DNA from: Clostridiales bacterium
GTDB taxonomy: Bacteria > Bacillota_A > Clostridia > Lachnospirales > Lachnospiraceae
NCBI GenBank assembly: GCA_030154385.1
Contig: JASKJZ010000099.1
Location: 1 to 8,198, forward strand
Length of the DNA stretch: 8,198 bases
Direction of reading: 5' to 3'
In this document: piece by piece, positions 1 through 5,381 of the stretch
Layout: each line of letters opens with the position of its first letter
How positions within the stretch are numbered: position 1 is the stretch's first letter
Program-made: the position numbers and the translations under genes
The notes under the pieces: model-generated
Told to the model about the DNA's origin: nothing
The model's input: only the letters and a program-made list of their open reading frames with translations
The model's database searches: none

Positions 1-6
1 AACACA

Positions 7-207
7 ATGAGCAAAGGTACTGTAAAATGGTTCAACAATCAAAAAGGTTACGGATTTATTTCTGATGAAGCTGGAAACGATGTATTCGTTCATTTCTCAG
101 GTCTTAACATGGACGGCTATAAGAGCTTAAACGAAGGCGAAGAAGTAGTATTTGACGTGGTTGAAGGAAACAAAGGACCTCAGGCTGCTAACGTAACCAG
201 AGCTTAA
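7..207 (+). CDS. csp: CspA-family cold-shock protein
   Basis: This 66-residue protein is a single cold-shock domain, a five-stranded beta-barrel that binds single-stranded RNA and DNA in the cytoplasm and acts as an RNA chaperone. Both nucleic-acid-binding motifs are visible: RNP1 as K13-G-Y-G-F-I18 and RNP2 as V26-F-V-H-F30. The N-terminus [10 protein letters not shown] is typical of the family, and the length matches the usual 65-70 residues. The ATG lies only 6 bases inside the window, so its promoter and leader cannot be seen; in this family long cold-sensitive leaders are common. The gene is followed by a roughly 100-nt untranslated stretch and then a strong hairpin terminator. Family identity is very secure. 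Whether expression is cold-induced or constitutive cannot be told from the sequence. Confidence 0.97.
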   Translation: MSKGTVKWFNNQKGYGFISDEAGNDVFVHFSGLNMDGYKSLNEGEEVVFDVVEGNKGPQAANVTRA

Positions 208-311
208 TTTCAATCAGAGTTTTACAGTGTACCTTCTTCTGATATAGATTTTGAATTTGAGTAGAAATAATTATTGGGGAAATAGGTTATATTGTACGAA
301 ACGAGATTAGA

Positions 312-355
312 ACAGAGCTGTCATATCTGCATCGCAGTATGACAGCTCTGTTTTG
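312..355 (+). terminator. Rho-independent terminator of csp, possibly shared with upp
   Basis: A perfect 14-bp inverted repeat (ACAGAGCTGTCATA at 312-325, partner at 338-351) continues after a one-base bulge into CTGC/GCAG (327-330 with 334-337) around a 3-nt loop. On the plus strand it is followed by TTTTGTCATTTT, a usable U-tract, so it ends the csp transcript about 105-145 nt after the stop codon. It also lies about 40 nt past the upp stop on the minus strand, where the following sequence (TTCTAATCTCG) is a poor U-tract. It may terminate upp weakly, or simply stabilise the 3' end of that mRNA. Confidence 0.88.
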
Positions 356-390
356 TCATTTTCTGTGTTTTATTTATTCAGTACATAGAA

Positions 391-1020
391 CTATTTTGTT
401 CCATAGATGCGATCGCCTGCATCACCAAGACCTGGTAAAATATAGCCGTTTTCATTCAGTCGTTCGTCTAATGCGCCGATATATATATCAACATCGGGAT
501 GTGCACTACGAAGCGCTTGTAAGCCTTCTGGTGCTGCTATGAGACAAAGGAAATGAATTCGGGTGATACCACGGGATTTTAACTGACGGATTGCTGCAAT
601 GGCGGAACCACCAGTAGCAAGCATAGGATCAACTACAAAGATTTCACGATCAGAAGCGTCGTGCGGAAGCTTACAGAAGTATTCGACTGGTTCTAAGGTC
701 TCTTCATTACGGTACATACCGATATGACCAACCTTAGCATTTGGAATAAGGTTTAAAATGCCATCGGCCATATGAAGACCAGCTCTAAGAATAGGAACGA
801 TACAAAGTTTTTTACCAGCGATTTCTTTAACGGTGGTTCTCACAAGAGGGGTTTCAATTTCAATATCTGATAAAGGAAGGTCACGAGTTGCTTCGTAACA
901 AATAAGCATTGCTACTTCCGATACCAAATCACGAAATTCCTTTGTGGATGTGTCTTTTACTCGCATAATACCAATTTTGTGTTGAATCAAAGGATGATCC
1001 ATTATTATTGTTTTTGACAT
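391..1020 (-). CDS. upp: Uracil phosphoribosyltransferase
   Basis: This enzyme converts uracil and PRPP to UMP plus pyrophosphate, the cytoplasmic pyrimidine salvage step. The 209-residue length is standard. Visible motifs are R79-A-G-L in the phosphate-handling region, the PRPP-binding loop [12 protein letters not shown] at 129-140, and the C-terminal uracil-binding segment [13 protein letters not shown] at 197-209. The start was placed at [10 protein letters not shown] because a GAGGAG ribosome site sits a few bases upstream (1024-1029, minus strand). A longer in-frame ATG at 1053 would add 11 residues, has no ribosome site and is unlike the family. The gene is convergent with csp. It has its own promoter about 75-100 bp upstream of the start and a hairpin at the predicted 5' end of its mRNA. 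No uracil permease or pyr gene is adjacent in the window. Confidence 0.97.
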   Translation of the reverse strand: MSKTIIMDHPLIQHKIGIMRVKDTSTKEFRDLVSEVAMLICYEATRDLPLSDIEIETPLVRTTVKEIAGKKLCIVPILRAGLHMADGILNLIPNAKVGHIGMYRNEETLEPVEYFCKLPHDASDREIFVVDPMLATGGSAIAAIRQLKSRGITRIHFLCLIAAPEGLQALRSAHPDVDIYIGALDERLNENGYILPGLGDAGDRIYGTK

Positions 1021-1058
1021 TTTTCTCCTCGTTTCTGCGCCGCTTTTTTGCATAATAA

Positions 1059-1085
1059 GTATGTGTCAGCAGCGCAGACACATAC
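1059..1085 (-). promoter_or_regulatory. 5'-terminal hairpin of the upp mRNA
   Basis: GTATGTGTC (1059-1067) and GACACATAC (1077-1085) form a perfect 9-bp stem around a 9-nt loop. The predicted upp transcription start falls at about 1086-1088, so the transcript would open with GGG directly followed by this stem. The ribosome site lies about 30 nt downstream, outside the hairpin, and no U-tract follows it, so it is neither a terminator nor an occluder of translation. By analogy with known 5' stem-loops that block 5'-end-dependent RNA decay, an mRNA-stabilising role is likely, but this is inference. Confidence 0.55.
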
Positions 1086-1094
1086 CCGGATGTT

Positions 1095-1123
1095 ATTATA
1101 GCATTCTTTGTCGCATTAAGCAA
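1095..1123 (-). promoter_or_regulatory. Predicted sigma-A promoter of upp
   Basis: On the minus strand, a perfect TATAAT (-10) occupies 1095-1100. It is preceded by TTGCTT (1118-1123, 3 of 6 matches to TTGACA) at the ideal 17-bp spacing. Predicted transcription starts at about G1086-G1088 and gives a leader of roughly 65-70 nt. The -35 is weak, so help from an activator or a flanking A-rich element is possible; a run of A lies just upstream on the plus strand at 1133-1141. Confidence 0.7.
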
Positions 1124-1129
1124 AGGAAA

Positions 1130-1225
1130 CATGAAAAAAAATAATGAAACATGAAACGTCCTTGGGTGTTTCTTTCTTATGTTTTGCACGGTCAAGGAGC
1201 CATATTTTTCATGCAAGCATGAAAC
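1130..1225 (+). repeat. Repeated (C)ATGAAA(C) motifs
   Basis: CATGAAA occurs at 1130-1136. ATGAAAC occurs twice in perfect tandem at 1144-1150 and 1151-1157, and again at 1219-1225. An inverted copy (TTTCAT) at 1207-1212 forms the core of the palindrome listed separately. Five related half-sites within 100 bp, between two promoters facing away from each other, look like binding sites for one regulator. Chance is not excluded in such A-rich DNA. Confidence 0.35.
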
Positions 1226-1241
1226 AGATGACCCTTTGACC
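1190..1241. repeat. 52-bp imperfect palindrome with a perfect 8-2-8 core
   Basis: The centre is TTTCATGC-AA-GCATGAAA (1207-1224), a perfect 8-bp dyad with a 2-bp spacer. The outer arms GGTCAA (1190-1195) and TTGACC (1236-1241) are also perfect and share exactly the same axis of symmetry. Pairing base by base along the 25-bp arms gives 20 Watson-Crick pairs, one G-T pair and four isolated mismatches. It lies between the upp promoter and the forward TATAAT at 1252, with its right arm overlapping the likely -35 region. It could be an operator, with nested sites for a dimeric regulator, or a long RNA hairpin. No U-tract suited to termination follows on either strand. Confidence 0.6.
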
Positions 1242-1257
1242 TTTGGTATCATATAAT
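1228..1257 (+). promoter_or_regulatory. Possible forward promoter inside the upp/two-TM gap
   Basis: A perfect TATAAT lies at 1252-1257, with ATGACC (1228-1233, 4 of 6 to TTGACA) 18 bp upstream. A better-looking TTGACC at 1236-1241 is only 10 bp from the -10 and cannot serve as its -35. The candidate -35 sits inside the right arm of the 52-bp palindrome, which would suit repression there. A transcript starting near 1264 would carry the 1296-1327 hairpin and a leader of about 160 nt before the next gene. A second TATAAT at 1366-1371 lacks a recognisable -35. Confidence 0.45.
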
Positions 1258-1289
1258 GTATCAAGGATAGCTGGTTAAAAAAGGGCAGA

Positions 1290-1327
1290 GGAAAAGCCTA
1301 GTAGAGGGGGGAGGGTAACTACTAGGC
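1290..1327 (-). terminator. Hairpin with C-rich loop; terminator-like on the minus strand
   Basis: GCCTAGTAG (1296-1304) and CTACTAGGC (1319-1327) form a perfect 9-bp stem with a 14-nt loop. Read on the minus strand, the stem is followed by TTTTCC, a short U-tract, and the loop reads TTACCCTCCCCCCT. Read on the plus strand, the loop is the purine run AGGGGGGAGGG and no U-tract follows. A minus-strand terminator needs a minus-strand transcript, but no gene is present there. It could end an unannotated small RNA starting somewhere in about 1357-1390 (a TATACT on the minus strand at 1388-1393 is a weak candidate -10). Alternatively, it may be a structural element of the forward leader. Confidence 0.4.
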
Positions 1328-1408
1328 CAATTTATGAAAAAAATTATGAAATAAGCAAAATGTAATATAATTTGTTTGTATGGTAATAGTATAAGAGATA
1401 GATGTGAG

Positions 1409-1428
1409 CATAATATGGCGATATTATG
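1409..1428 (+). promoter_or_regulatory. Inverted repeat covering the start codon of the two-TM gene
   Basis: CATAATAT (1409-1416) and ATATTATG (1421-1428) form a perfect 8-bp A+T-rich stem with a GGCG loop. The right arm ends exactly on the ATG at 1426-1428. In the mRNA the start codon would be paired, and no good ribosome site precedes it. The stem is weak because 7 of 8 pairs on each arm are A-T or the single C-G lies at the end, so the effect may be small or temperature-dependent, or the site may be a DNA operator. Confidence 0.35.
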
Positions 1429-1932
1429 AACATTTTGTTAATAATAGAAAAGGTGTGTGAGAGCGTGTTAGGTGTATTTCAAAAACTATTAAGAAGGGAA
1501 TTAGGGGAGCAAAGATACAAAAAATATTGTGAGACCTATGATTCCTATAAAAAATATCATACCGTAAAAGCAAGAATGGAAAGCAGTCAAAGAATTTATG
1601 AAGACTTATATGAATATTTAAAGGATCAAGAGCTAGAAAGCCTTCGAACAAGGATGGAAAACTTAATTGAAGGCATGATAGAAGCGGTCAATATCAATAA
1701 GCATTATGTATTTGCTTTTGTATTTTATTTGGGAAGTGCGCTTTTTTTAATTCTGCAAAATATCAATCCGTGGATTACTATTATAAGTCTGCTTTTGATG
1801 AGTGCATTATTTTTATATAAGACCTGCGAGTTTGTTGTGAATAAATATTGTTATATTGATGCAAACATTGTACTCGTCTATAAGTCAGTTCTGGATCGAT
1901 TATTAAATAGTCAGGAAGAAAATGAGAATTAG
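1426..1932 (+). CDS. Hypothetical protein with two predicted membrane segments
   Basis: I do not recognise this 168-residue protein. Residues 1-92 are mostly charged and predicted helical, rich in K, R, E and Y, with an amphipathic stretch around 11-27. Two hydrophobic segments follow, at about 94-110 (FAFVFYLGSALFLIL) and 114-131 (PWITIISLLLMSALFLY), separated by a short turn with Asn and Pro; they look like a membrane hairpin. A polar tail (132-168) ends in QEENEN. No signal peptide, catalytic motif or known domain is evident. The start is uncertain: ATG 1426 has no clear ribosome site and is buried in an inverted repeat. GTG at 1465 is preceded by AAGGTG (1450-1455) at 9 nt and would give 155 residues. 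The gene stands alone, with the next gene having its own promoter. Coding character and separate spacing argue that it is real. Confidence 0.7.
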   Translation: MNILLIIEKVCESVLGVFQKLLRRELGEQRYKKYCETYDSYKKYHTVKARMESSQRIYEDLYEYLKDQELESLRTRMENLIEGMIEAVNINKHYVFAFVFYLGSALFLILQNINPWITIISLLLMSALFLYKTCEFVVNKYCYIDANIVLVYKSVLDRLLNSQEENEN

Positions 1933-1945
1933 CAGTAGAAAGATA

Positions 1946-1974
1946 TTGGGAAAATACCAATTTCATGATATAAT
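1946..1974 (+). promoter_or_regulatory. Predicted sigma-A promoter of the phosphoglucomutase-PHP operon
   Basis: TTGGGA (1946-1951, 4 of 6) and a perfect TATAAT (1969-1974) are separated by 17 bp, with an extended TGA immediately before the -10 (1966-1968). Transcription would start near 1981, giving a leader of about 26 nt that contains the GAGGAGG ribosome site (1993-1999). A dyad ATTGG-N7-CCAAT (1945-1949, 1957-1961) straddles the -35 and spacer and could be an operator. This is the best-formed promoter in the window. Confidence 0.75.
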
Positions 1975-2006
1975 AAGTTCGAAAAAGGACACGAGGAGGA
2001 AATGGA

Positions 2007-3704
2007 ATGGATTATTTGAATAAATATGAAGACTGGTGCAAGAATCCGTATTTTGATTTGGAAACAAGACAGGAACTGACGCAGATTTCGGATAAGGAAG
2101 AAGAAGTAAAAGACCGATTTTATAAGGATTTGGAATTTGGTACGGGAGGACTGCGAGGCGTTATTGGAGCTGGAACGAACCGTATGAATATCTATACGGT
2201 AAGAAAGGCAACCCAGGGACTTGCAAACTTTATCATAAAGGAGGGAAAGCAGGATATGGGAGTGGCGATTGCCTATGATTCCAGACATTTTTCACCTGAA
2301 TTTAGTGATGAAGCTGCTCTTTGTTTAAATGCAAACGGAATTAAGACCTACCGCTTTGAATCTCTTAGACCTACACCAGAGCTGTCTTTTGCACTTCGTA
2401 CCCTTTCTTGTTGTGCAGGAATTGTGGTGACAGCCAGCCATAACCCACCAGAGTATAATGGTTATAAAGTGTACTGGGAGGACGGCGCACAGGTAACAGC
2501 ACCAAAGGATACCCTGATTATTGAGGAAGTGAATCAGGTAACCGATTTTTCTATGGTAAAGACAATGGAAAAAGAGGCTGCTAAAAAAGCTGGTCTTTAT
2601 CATACCATAGGAAGTGAAATCGACGATGCCTATATGAAGGAACTCCATAAGCTTGTGCTTAGTAAAGAGGCAATTAAAGAGGCAGGAAAAGAATTAAAGA
2701 TTGTATATACCCCACTTCATGGAACGGGAAATCTACCAGTGAGACGTATTTTGTCAGAGCTTGGTTTTGAAAATGTTTATGTTGTCAAAGAGCAAGAACT
2801 TCCCGATGGTGATTTTCCAACCGTAAGCTATCCAAATCCAGAGGATAAGAAAGCATACGAACTGGCAATTTCCCTTGCAAAGGAAGTGGATGCCGACCTT
2901 ATTTTGGCAACCGACCCAGATGCGGATCGTCTTGGTATTTATGCAAAGAATCAAAAGACAGGTGAATATGAAGCTTTTACGGGAAATATGTCAGGACTTT
3001 TGATTTGTGAATATGAGCTGGAACGCAAAAAGGAGCTTGGAATTTTGCCAGAAAATGGTGCAATTGTAACAACCATCGTAACCACGAATATGACCTTCCC
3101 AGTAGCAGCGCATTATAACATGAAGTTAATCGAAGTCTTAACTGGATTTAAATACATAGGAGAACAGATTAAATTATTTGAAGAGACGGGCTCCAATGAA
3201 TATGTATTTGGACTCGAAGAAAGTTATGGCTGTCTTGTGGGAACGCATGCAAGAGACAAAGATGCAGTGGTTGCGGTTATGGCACTTTGCGAAGCTGCCG
3301 CTTATTACCGTACCAAGGGTATTACCTTATGGGAACAGATGCTTCACATCTATGAAAAATATGGATATTATAAAGAAACGCTCATGACTATCACGCTAAA
3401 AGGTATGGATGGTGCACAAAAGATTCAACAAATCATGGATGATATGAGAAAATCACCAATGCGTGAGGCAGCTGGCCTTAAGGTGCTGGCAGTGAGGGAT
3501 TATCTAAAACCAGAAGAAACCAAGCTTCCAAAATCCAATGTTCTCTACTTTGAATTAGAGGAAGATGCGTGGTTTTGTGTACGTCCATCGGGAACCGAGC
3601 CAAAGATTAAATTTTACTTTGGAGTGAAAGGAACTTCGATGGAGGATGCAACGAAGAAGGCAGAAGCATTAGAAGCAGCCGTAAGAAGTGAAGTGGAAAA
3701 ATAA
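2007..3704 (+). CDS. pgcA: Alpha-phosphoglucomutase / phospho-sugar mutase
   Basis: This cytoplasmic enzyme interconverts glucose-1-phosphate and glucose-6-phosphate (and often mannose phosphates) through a phosphoserine intermediate, linking glycolysis to cell-wall, polysaccharide and glycogen precursors. All four active-site loops of the alpha-D-phosphohexomutase family are visible. They are the catalytic serine loop T142-A-S144-H-N-P-P, the Mg2+-binding loop D303-P-D305-A-D307-R, the sugar-specificity loop G402-L-E-E-S-Y-G408, and the phosphate-binding loop R526-P-S-G-T-E-P-K533. The 565-residue length fits the Bacillus PgcA-type branch (about 575-580). ATG 2007 is chosen because GAGGAGG (1993-1999) lies 7 nt upstream; an out-of-frame ATG at 2002 opens only five codons. 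The gene has its own promoter and is followed 2 bp later by the PHP phosphatase gene. Preferred sugar (glucose or mannose) cannot be settled from sequence alone. Confidence 0.96.
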   Translation: MDYLNKYEDWCKNPYFDLETRQELTQISDKEEEVKDRFYKDLEFGTGGLRGVIGAGTNRMNIYTVRKATQGLANFIIKEGKQDMGVAIAYDSRHFSPEFSDEAALCLNANGIKTYRFESLRPTPELSFALRTLSCCAGIVVTASHNPPEYNGYKVYWEDGAQVTAPKDTLIIEEVNQVTDFSMVKTMEKEAAKKAGLYHTIGSEIDDAYMKELHKLVLSKEAIKEAGKELKIVYTPLHGTGNLPVRRILSELGFENVYVVKEQELPDGDFPTVSYPNPEDKKAYELAISLAKEVDADLILATDPDADRLGIYAKNQKTGEYEAFTGNMSGLLICEYELERKKELGILPENGAIVTTIVTTNMTFPVAAHYNMKLIEVLTGFKYIGEQIKLFEETGSNEYVFGLEESYGCLVGTHARDKDAVVAVMALCEAAAYYRTKGITLWEQMLHIYEKYGYYKETLMTITLKGMDGAQKIQQIMDDMRKSPMREAAGLKVLAVRDYLKPEETKLPKSNVLYFELEEDAWFCVRPSGTEPKIKFYFGVKGTSMEDATKKAEALEAAVRSEVEK

Positions 3705-3706
3705 GC

Positions 3707-4480
3707 ATGAATATAAATAAAAATTTTCATACCCATACGTATCGTTGCAAACATGCAGAGGGCGATGTGGCAGATTACATCAAGATGGCTCGATTAAAAA
3801 ATATAACAGCGCTTGGTTTTTCTGATCATACCCCACTTCCAGATGGTTGGTGGTGGGAGGTACGGATGGGCATGGAGGAATTAGAAGGGTATGTGGAGGC
3901 TGTGCTGACTGGCAGAAGGGAAAATCCCAATATGCGGATTTTACTTGGCTTAGAATGTGACCACAGTGATACATATGTTACCTACTACCAGGAAATAAAA
4001 GAACGGTATCCAATGGATTATCTGGTGGGAAGCATTCATGCAATCCCCTACCAGGGAGAGAAAATTAGTTGTTTCCAACCAGGAATGGTATTTGACCAAA
4101 AGATGCTCACCGCCTATGCGGATGCTTTTATCCATGCAATGGAGTCAGGGCTTTATACCTTTATGGCACATCCTGATTTGTTCTGTTTAAGCATTCCTTC
4201 CTGGAACCCGGAGGCACTGGCGGTGACTGCTTATATCTTAGAGGCGGCGAAGGCACTTTCTATGCCACTTGAGATTAATTGTAGCGGCATCCGCAAATCC
4301 ATGGAAATGGGAAAGTACGATATCGCATATCCAAGAAGAGAATTCTGGGAGCTTGCAGCAAGCTATGGAGTATCCGCTTTGGTTAATTCGGATGCGCATA
4401 CGCCAAAGTGTTTAACGGACAATTTAGATGCCGGTTATTATTTACTGCGTGAATATGGCTTGCACGAATTTGAACTCTAA
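3707..4480 (+). CDS. PHP-domain phosphatase, histidinol-phosphatase type
   Basis: This 257-residue protein is a PHP-domain metal-dependent phosphoesterase resembling HisJ/HisK histidinol-phosphatases, which remove phosphate from L-histidinol phosphate in histidine synthesis. The trinuclear metal-site residues are all visible in the expected order: H8-x-H10, H16, D40-H41, E83, H111, H155, and D229-x-H231. Typical flanking strings are FSDHTPLP (38-45), LGLECDH (80-86), VGSIHAI (107-113), MAHPDLF (153-159), LEINCSG (188-194) and NSDAHTP (227-233). The length matches the family (about 250-270). The start lies 2 bp after the phosphoglucomutase stop and lacks a strong ribosome site (only AAGTGG-like bases), so translation is probably coupled to the upstream gene. 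No other his gene is in the window; the operon partner suggests another phosphorylated substrate is possible. Family assignment is firm, substrate tentative. Confidence 0.9.
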   Translation: MNINKNFHTHTYRCKHAEGDVADYIKMARLKNITALGFSDHTPLPDGWWWEVRMGMEELEGYVEAVLTGRRENPNMRILLGLECDHSDTYVTYYQEIKERYPMDYLVGSIHAIPYQGEKISCFQPGMVFDQKMLTAYADAFIHAMESGLYTFMAHPDLFCLSIPSWNPEALAVTAYILEAAKALSMPLEINCSGIRKSMEMGKYDIAYPRREFWELAASYGVSALVNSDAHTPKCLTDNLDAGYYLLREYGLHEFEL

Positions 4481-4493
4481 CCAAGGAAATATT

Positions 4494-5363
4494 TTAAAGC
4501 GTTGGATATTCTCGATCCAAGGTGAAGCCTCGCCCCTTTACTTCCGTTACCTGATTAATAACCATAAAGGCGTGGGGATCCAATGTTAAGATACGTTCAT
4601 TTAATCTTGGCAGCTCTCGGCTAGAGACAATGGTTACAATCATATTCGTTTCTCTATGATAGTAACCTGTCTCAGCATGGAGCAGGGTAGAGCCACGGTC
4701 TAGCTGGTGAATGATAATGTCGTTGATTTCATCCGCCTTTTGACTCACAATTTTGACTTGAATCATAGCTTTCCCGCTTAGTAAGACGCGGTCCAGCACA
4801 ATACTATAAATCAAAACCAATAAGATCCCATAGAGGGTCTTTTCTTTTGGTGAAAAAATCATTTGTGCAAGCAAAATTACAAAATCAATGGTATATAAAG
4901 AAAGGGAAACGGGAATTCCCCACTTTTTATTAAAAATAAGGGGCGGGATATCAAGACCACCCGTTGAGGCACCAGCTTTGATTACAATTCCAATTCCAAC
5001 CCCAATCATAAGGCCAGCAAATATAGTTGCTAATAAAGAATCGTTTGTGAGCGTATGAATACCCGGAATCTGCTCCGTTAACGCGAGGCAGATTGGATAA
5101 AAGAAGGTACTAAAAAGAGTTGTAATCGCAAATTTTTTTCCAAGCCATATCGTTCCAAGAAAAAACATGATAACATTGGAGAGCAGAACAAATAGACTAA
5201 TCGGTATGGGTAGAAAGCGTATCACAACAAGAGAAAGACCTGTTGTTCCACCGGTAATCAAGCCATTGGGAAGGATAAACATCACAACTGCCAGGGAATA
5301 AATTAGATTACCAAGTAAAATCTGAAGGATGTGTTTTGCATGGGGGAAAATAGTAGATGTCAT
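4494..5363 (-). CDS. YitT family membrane protein (DUF161 + DUF2179)
   Basis: This 289-residue integral membrane protein has the YitT architecture. An N-terminal half carries about five hydrophobic segments (roughly 13-31, 41-60, 78-97, 109-130 and 152-190, the last region perhaps holding two). It includes the duplicated small-residue signature seen as G-L-I-T-G-G-T-T-G (35-43) and G-A-S-T-G-G-L-D (131-138). A soluble C-terminal DUF2179 domain (about 200-289) contains DRGSTLLHAETGYY (222-235) and VINQVTEVKGRGF (268-280). The family is widespread in Firmicutes; its transport or sensing function is not established. The start is set by AGGAGG (5370-5375, minus strand) 6 nt upstream. The gene is convergent with the PHP phosphatase gene, with 13 bp between stops and no clear terminator. 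Upstream lies a leader with a small ORF and a rho-independent terminator, so expression is probably controlled by attenuation. Confidence 0.93.
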   Translation of the reverse strand: MTSTIFPHAKHILQILLGNLIYSLAVVMFILPNGLITGGTTGLSLVVIRFLPIPISLFVLLSNVIMFFLGTIWLGKKFAITTLFSTFFYPICLALTEQIPGIHTLTNDSLLATIFAGLMIGVGIGIVIKAGASTGGLDIPPLIFNKKWGIPVSLSLYTIDFVILLAQMIFSPKEKTLYGILLVLIYSIVLDRVLLSGKAMIQVKIVSQKADEINDIIIHQLDRGSTLLHAETGYYHRETNMIVTIVSSRELPRLNERILTLDPHAFMVINQVTEVKGRGFTLDREYPTL

Positions 5364-5381
5364 AATATGCCTCCTGTTATC

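Larger units (their letters stand above)
1021..1425. other. 405-bp intergenic region between upp and the two-TM protein gene
   Basis: No convincing protein-coding frame is present; the 111-residue minus-strand frame here has no ribosome site and overlaps upp out of frame. From left to right the stretch holds the upp ribosome site and 5' hairpin, the upp promoter, ATGAAAC repeats, a 52-bp imperfect palindrome, a forward TATAAT element, a 9-bp hairpin with an unusual homopurine/homopyrimidine loop, and an inverted repeat overlapping the next start codon. Each is listed separately. The density of dyads in 400 bp is clearly above that in the other gaps of the window. Confidence 0.7.

Noticed and set aside
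339..542. 67-codon plus-strand frame across the csp terminator and the 3' end of upp
   Set aside because: It starts inside the terminator hairpin, has no ribosome site, and is antisense to the conserved upp C-terminus.
1021..1053. Longer upp start adding 11 residues
   Set aside because: No ribosome site upstream of 1053, whereas GAGGAG sits just before the 1020 start; the added residues are not typical of the family.
1236..1257. TTGACC paired with TATAAT as a promoter
   Set aside because: The spacer is only 10 bp, too short for sigma-A recognition; ATGACC at 18 bp is the better candidate.
929..1264. 111-codon minus-strand frame overlapping the start of upp
   Set aside because: It would cover the upp promoter and ribosome site in another frame, is lysine/asparagine-rich low-complexity sequence, and has no ribosome site.
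2002..2019. ATG 2002 just before the phosphoglucomutase start
   Set aside because: It opens a five-codon out-of-frame ORF only 2 nt after the ribosome site; ATG 2007 has proper spacing and the conserved N-terminus.
4502..4520. TTGGAT/ATCCAA hairpin as the YitT terminator
   Set aside because: It lies before the stop codon inside the coding sequence and is not followed by a proper U-tract.
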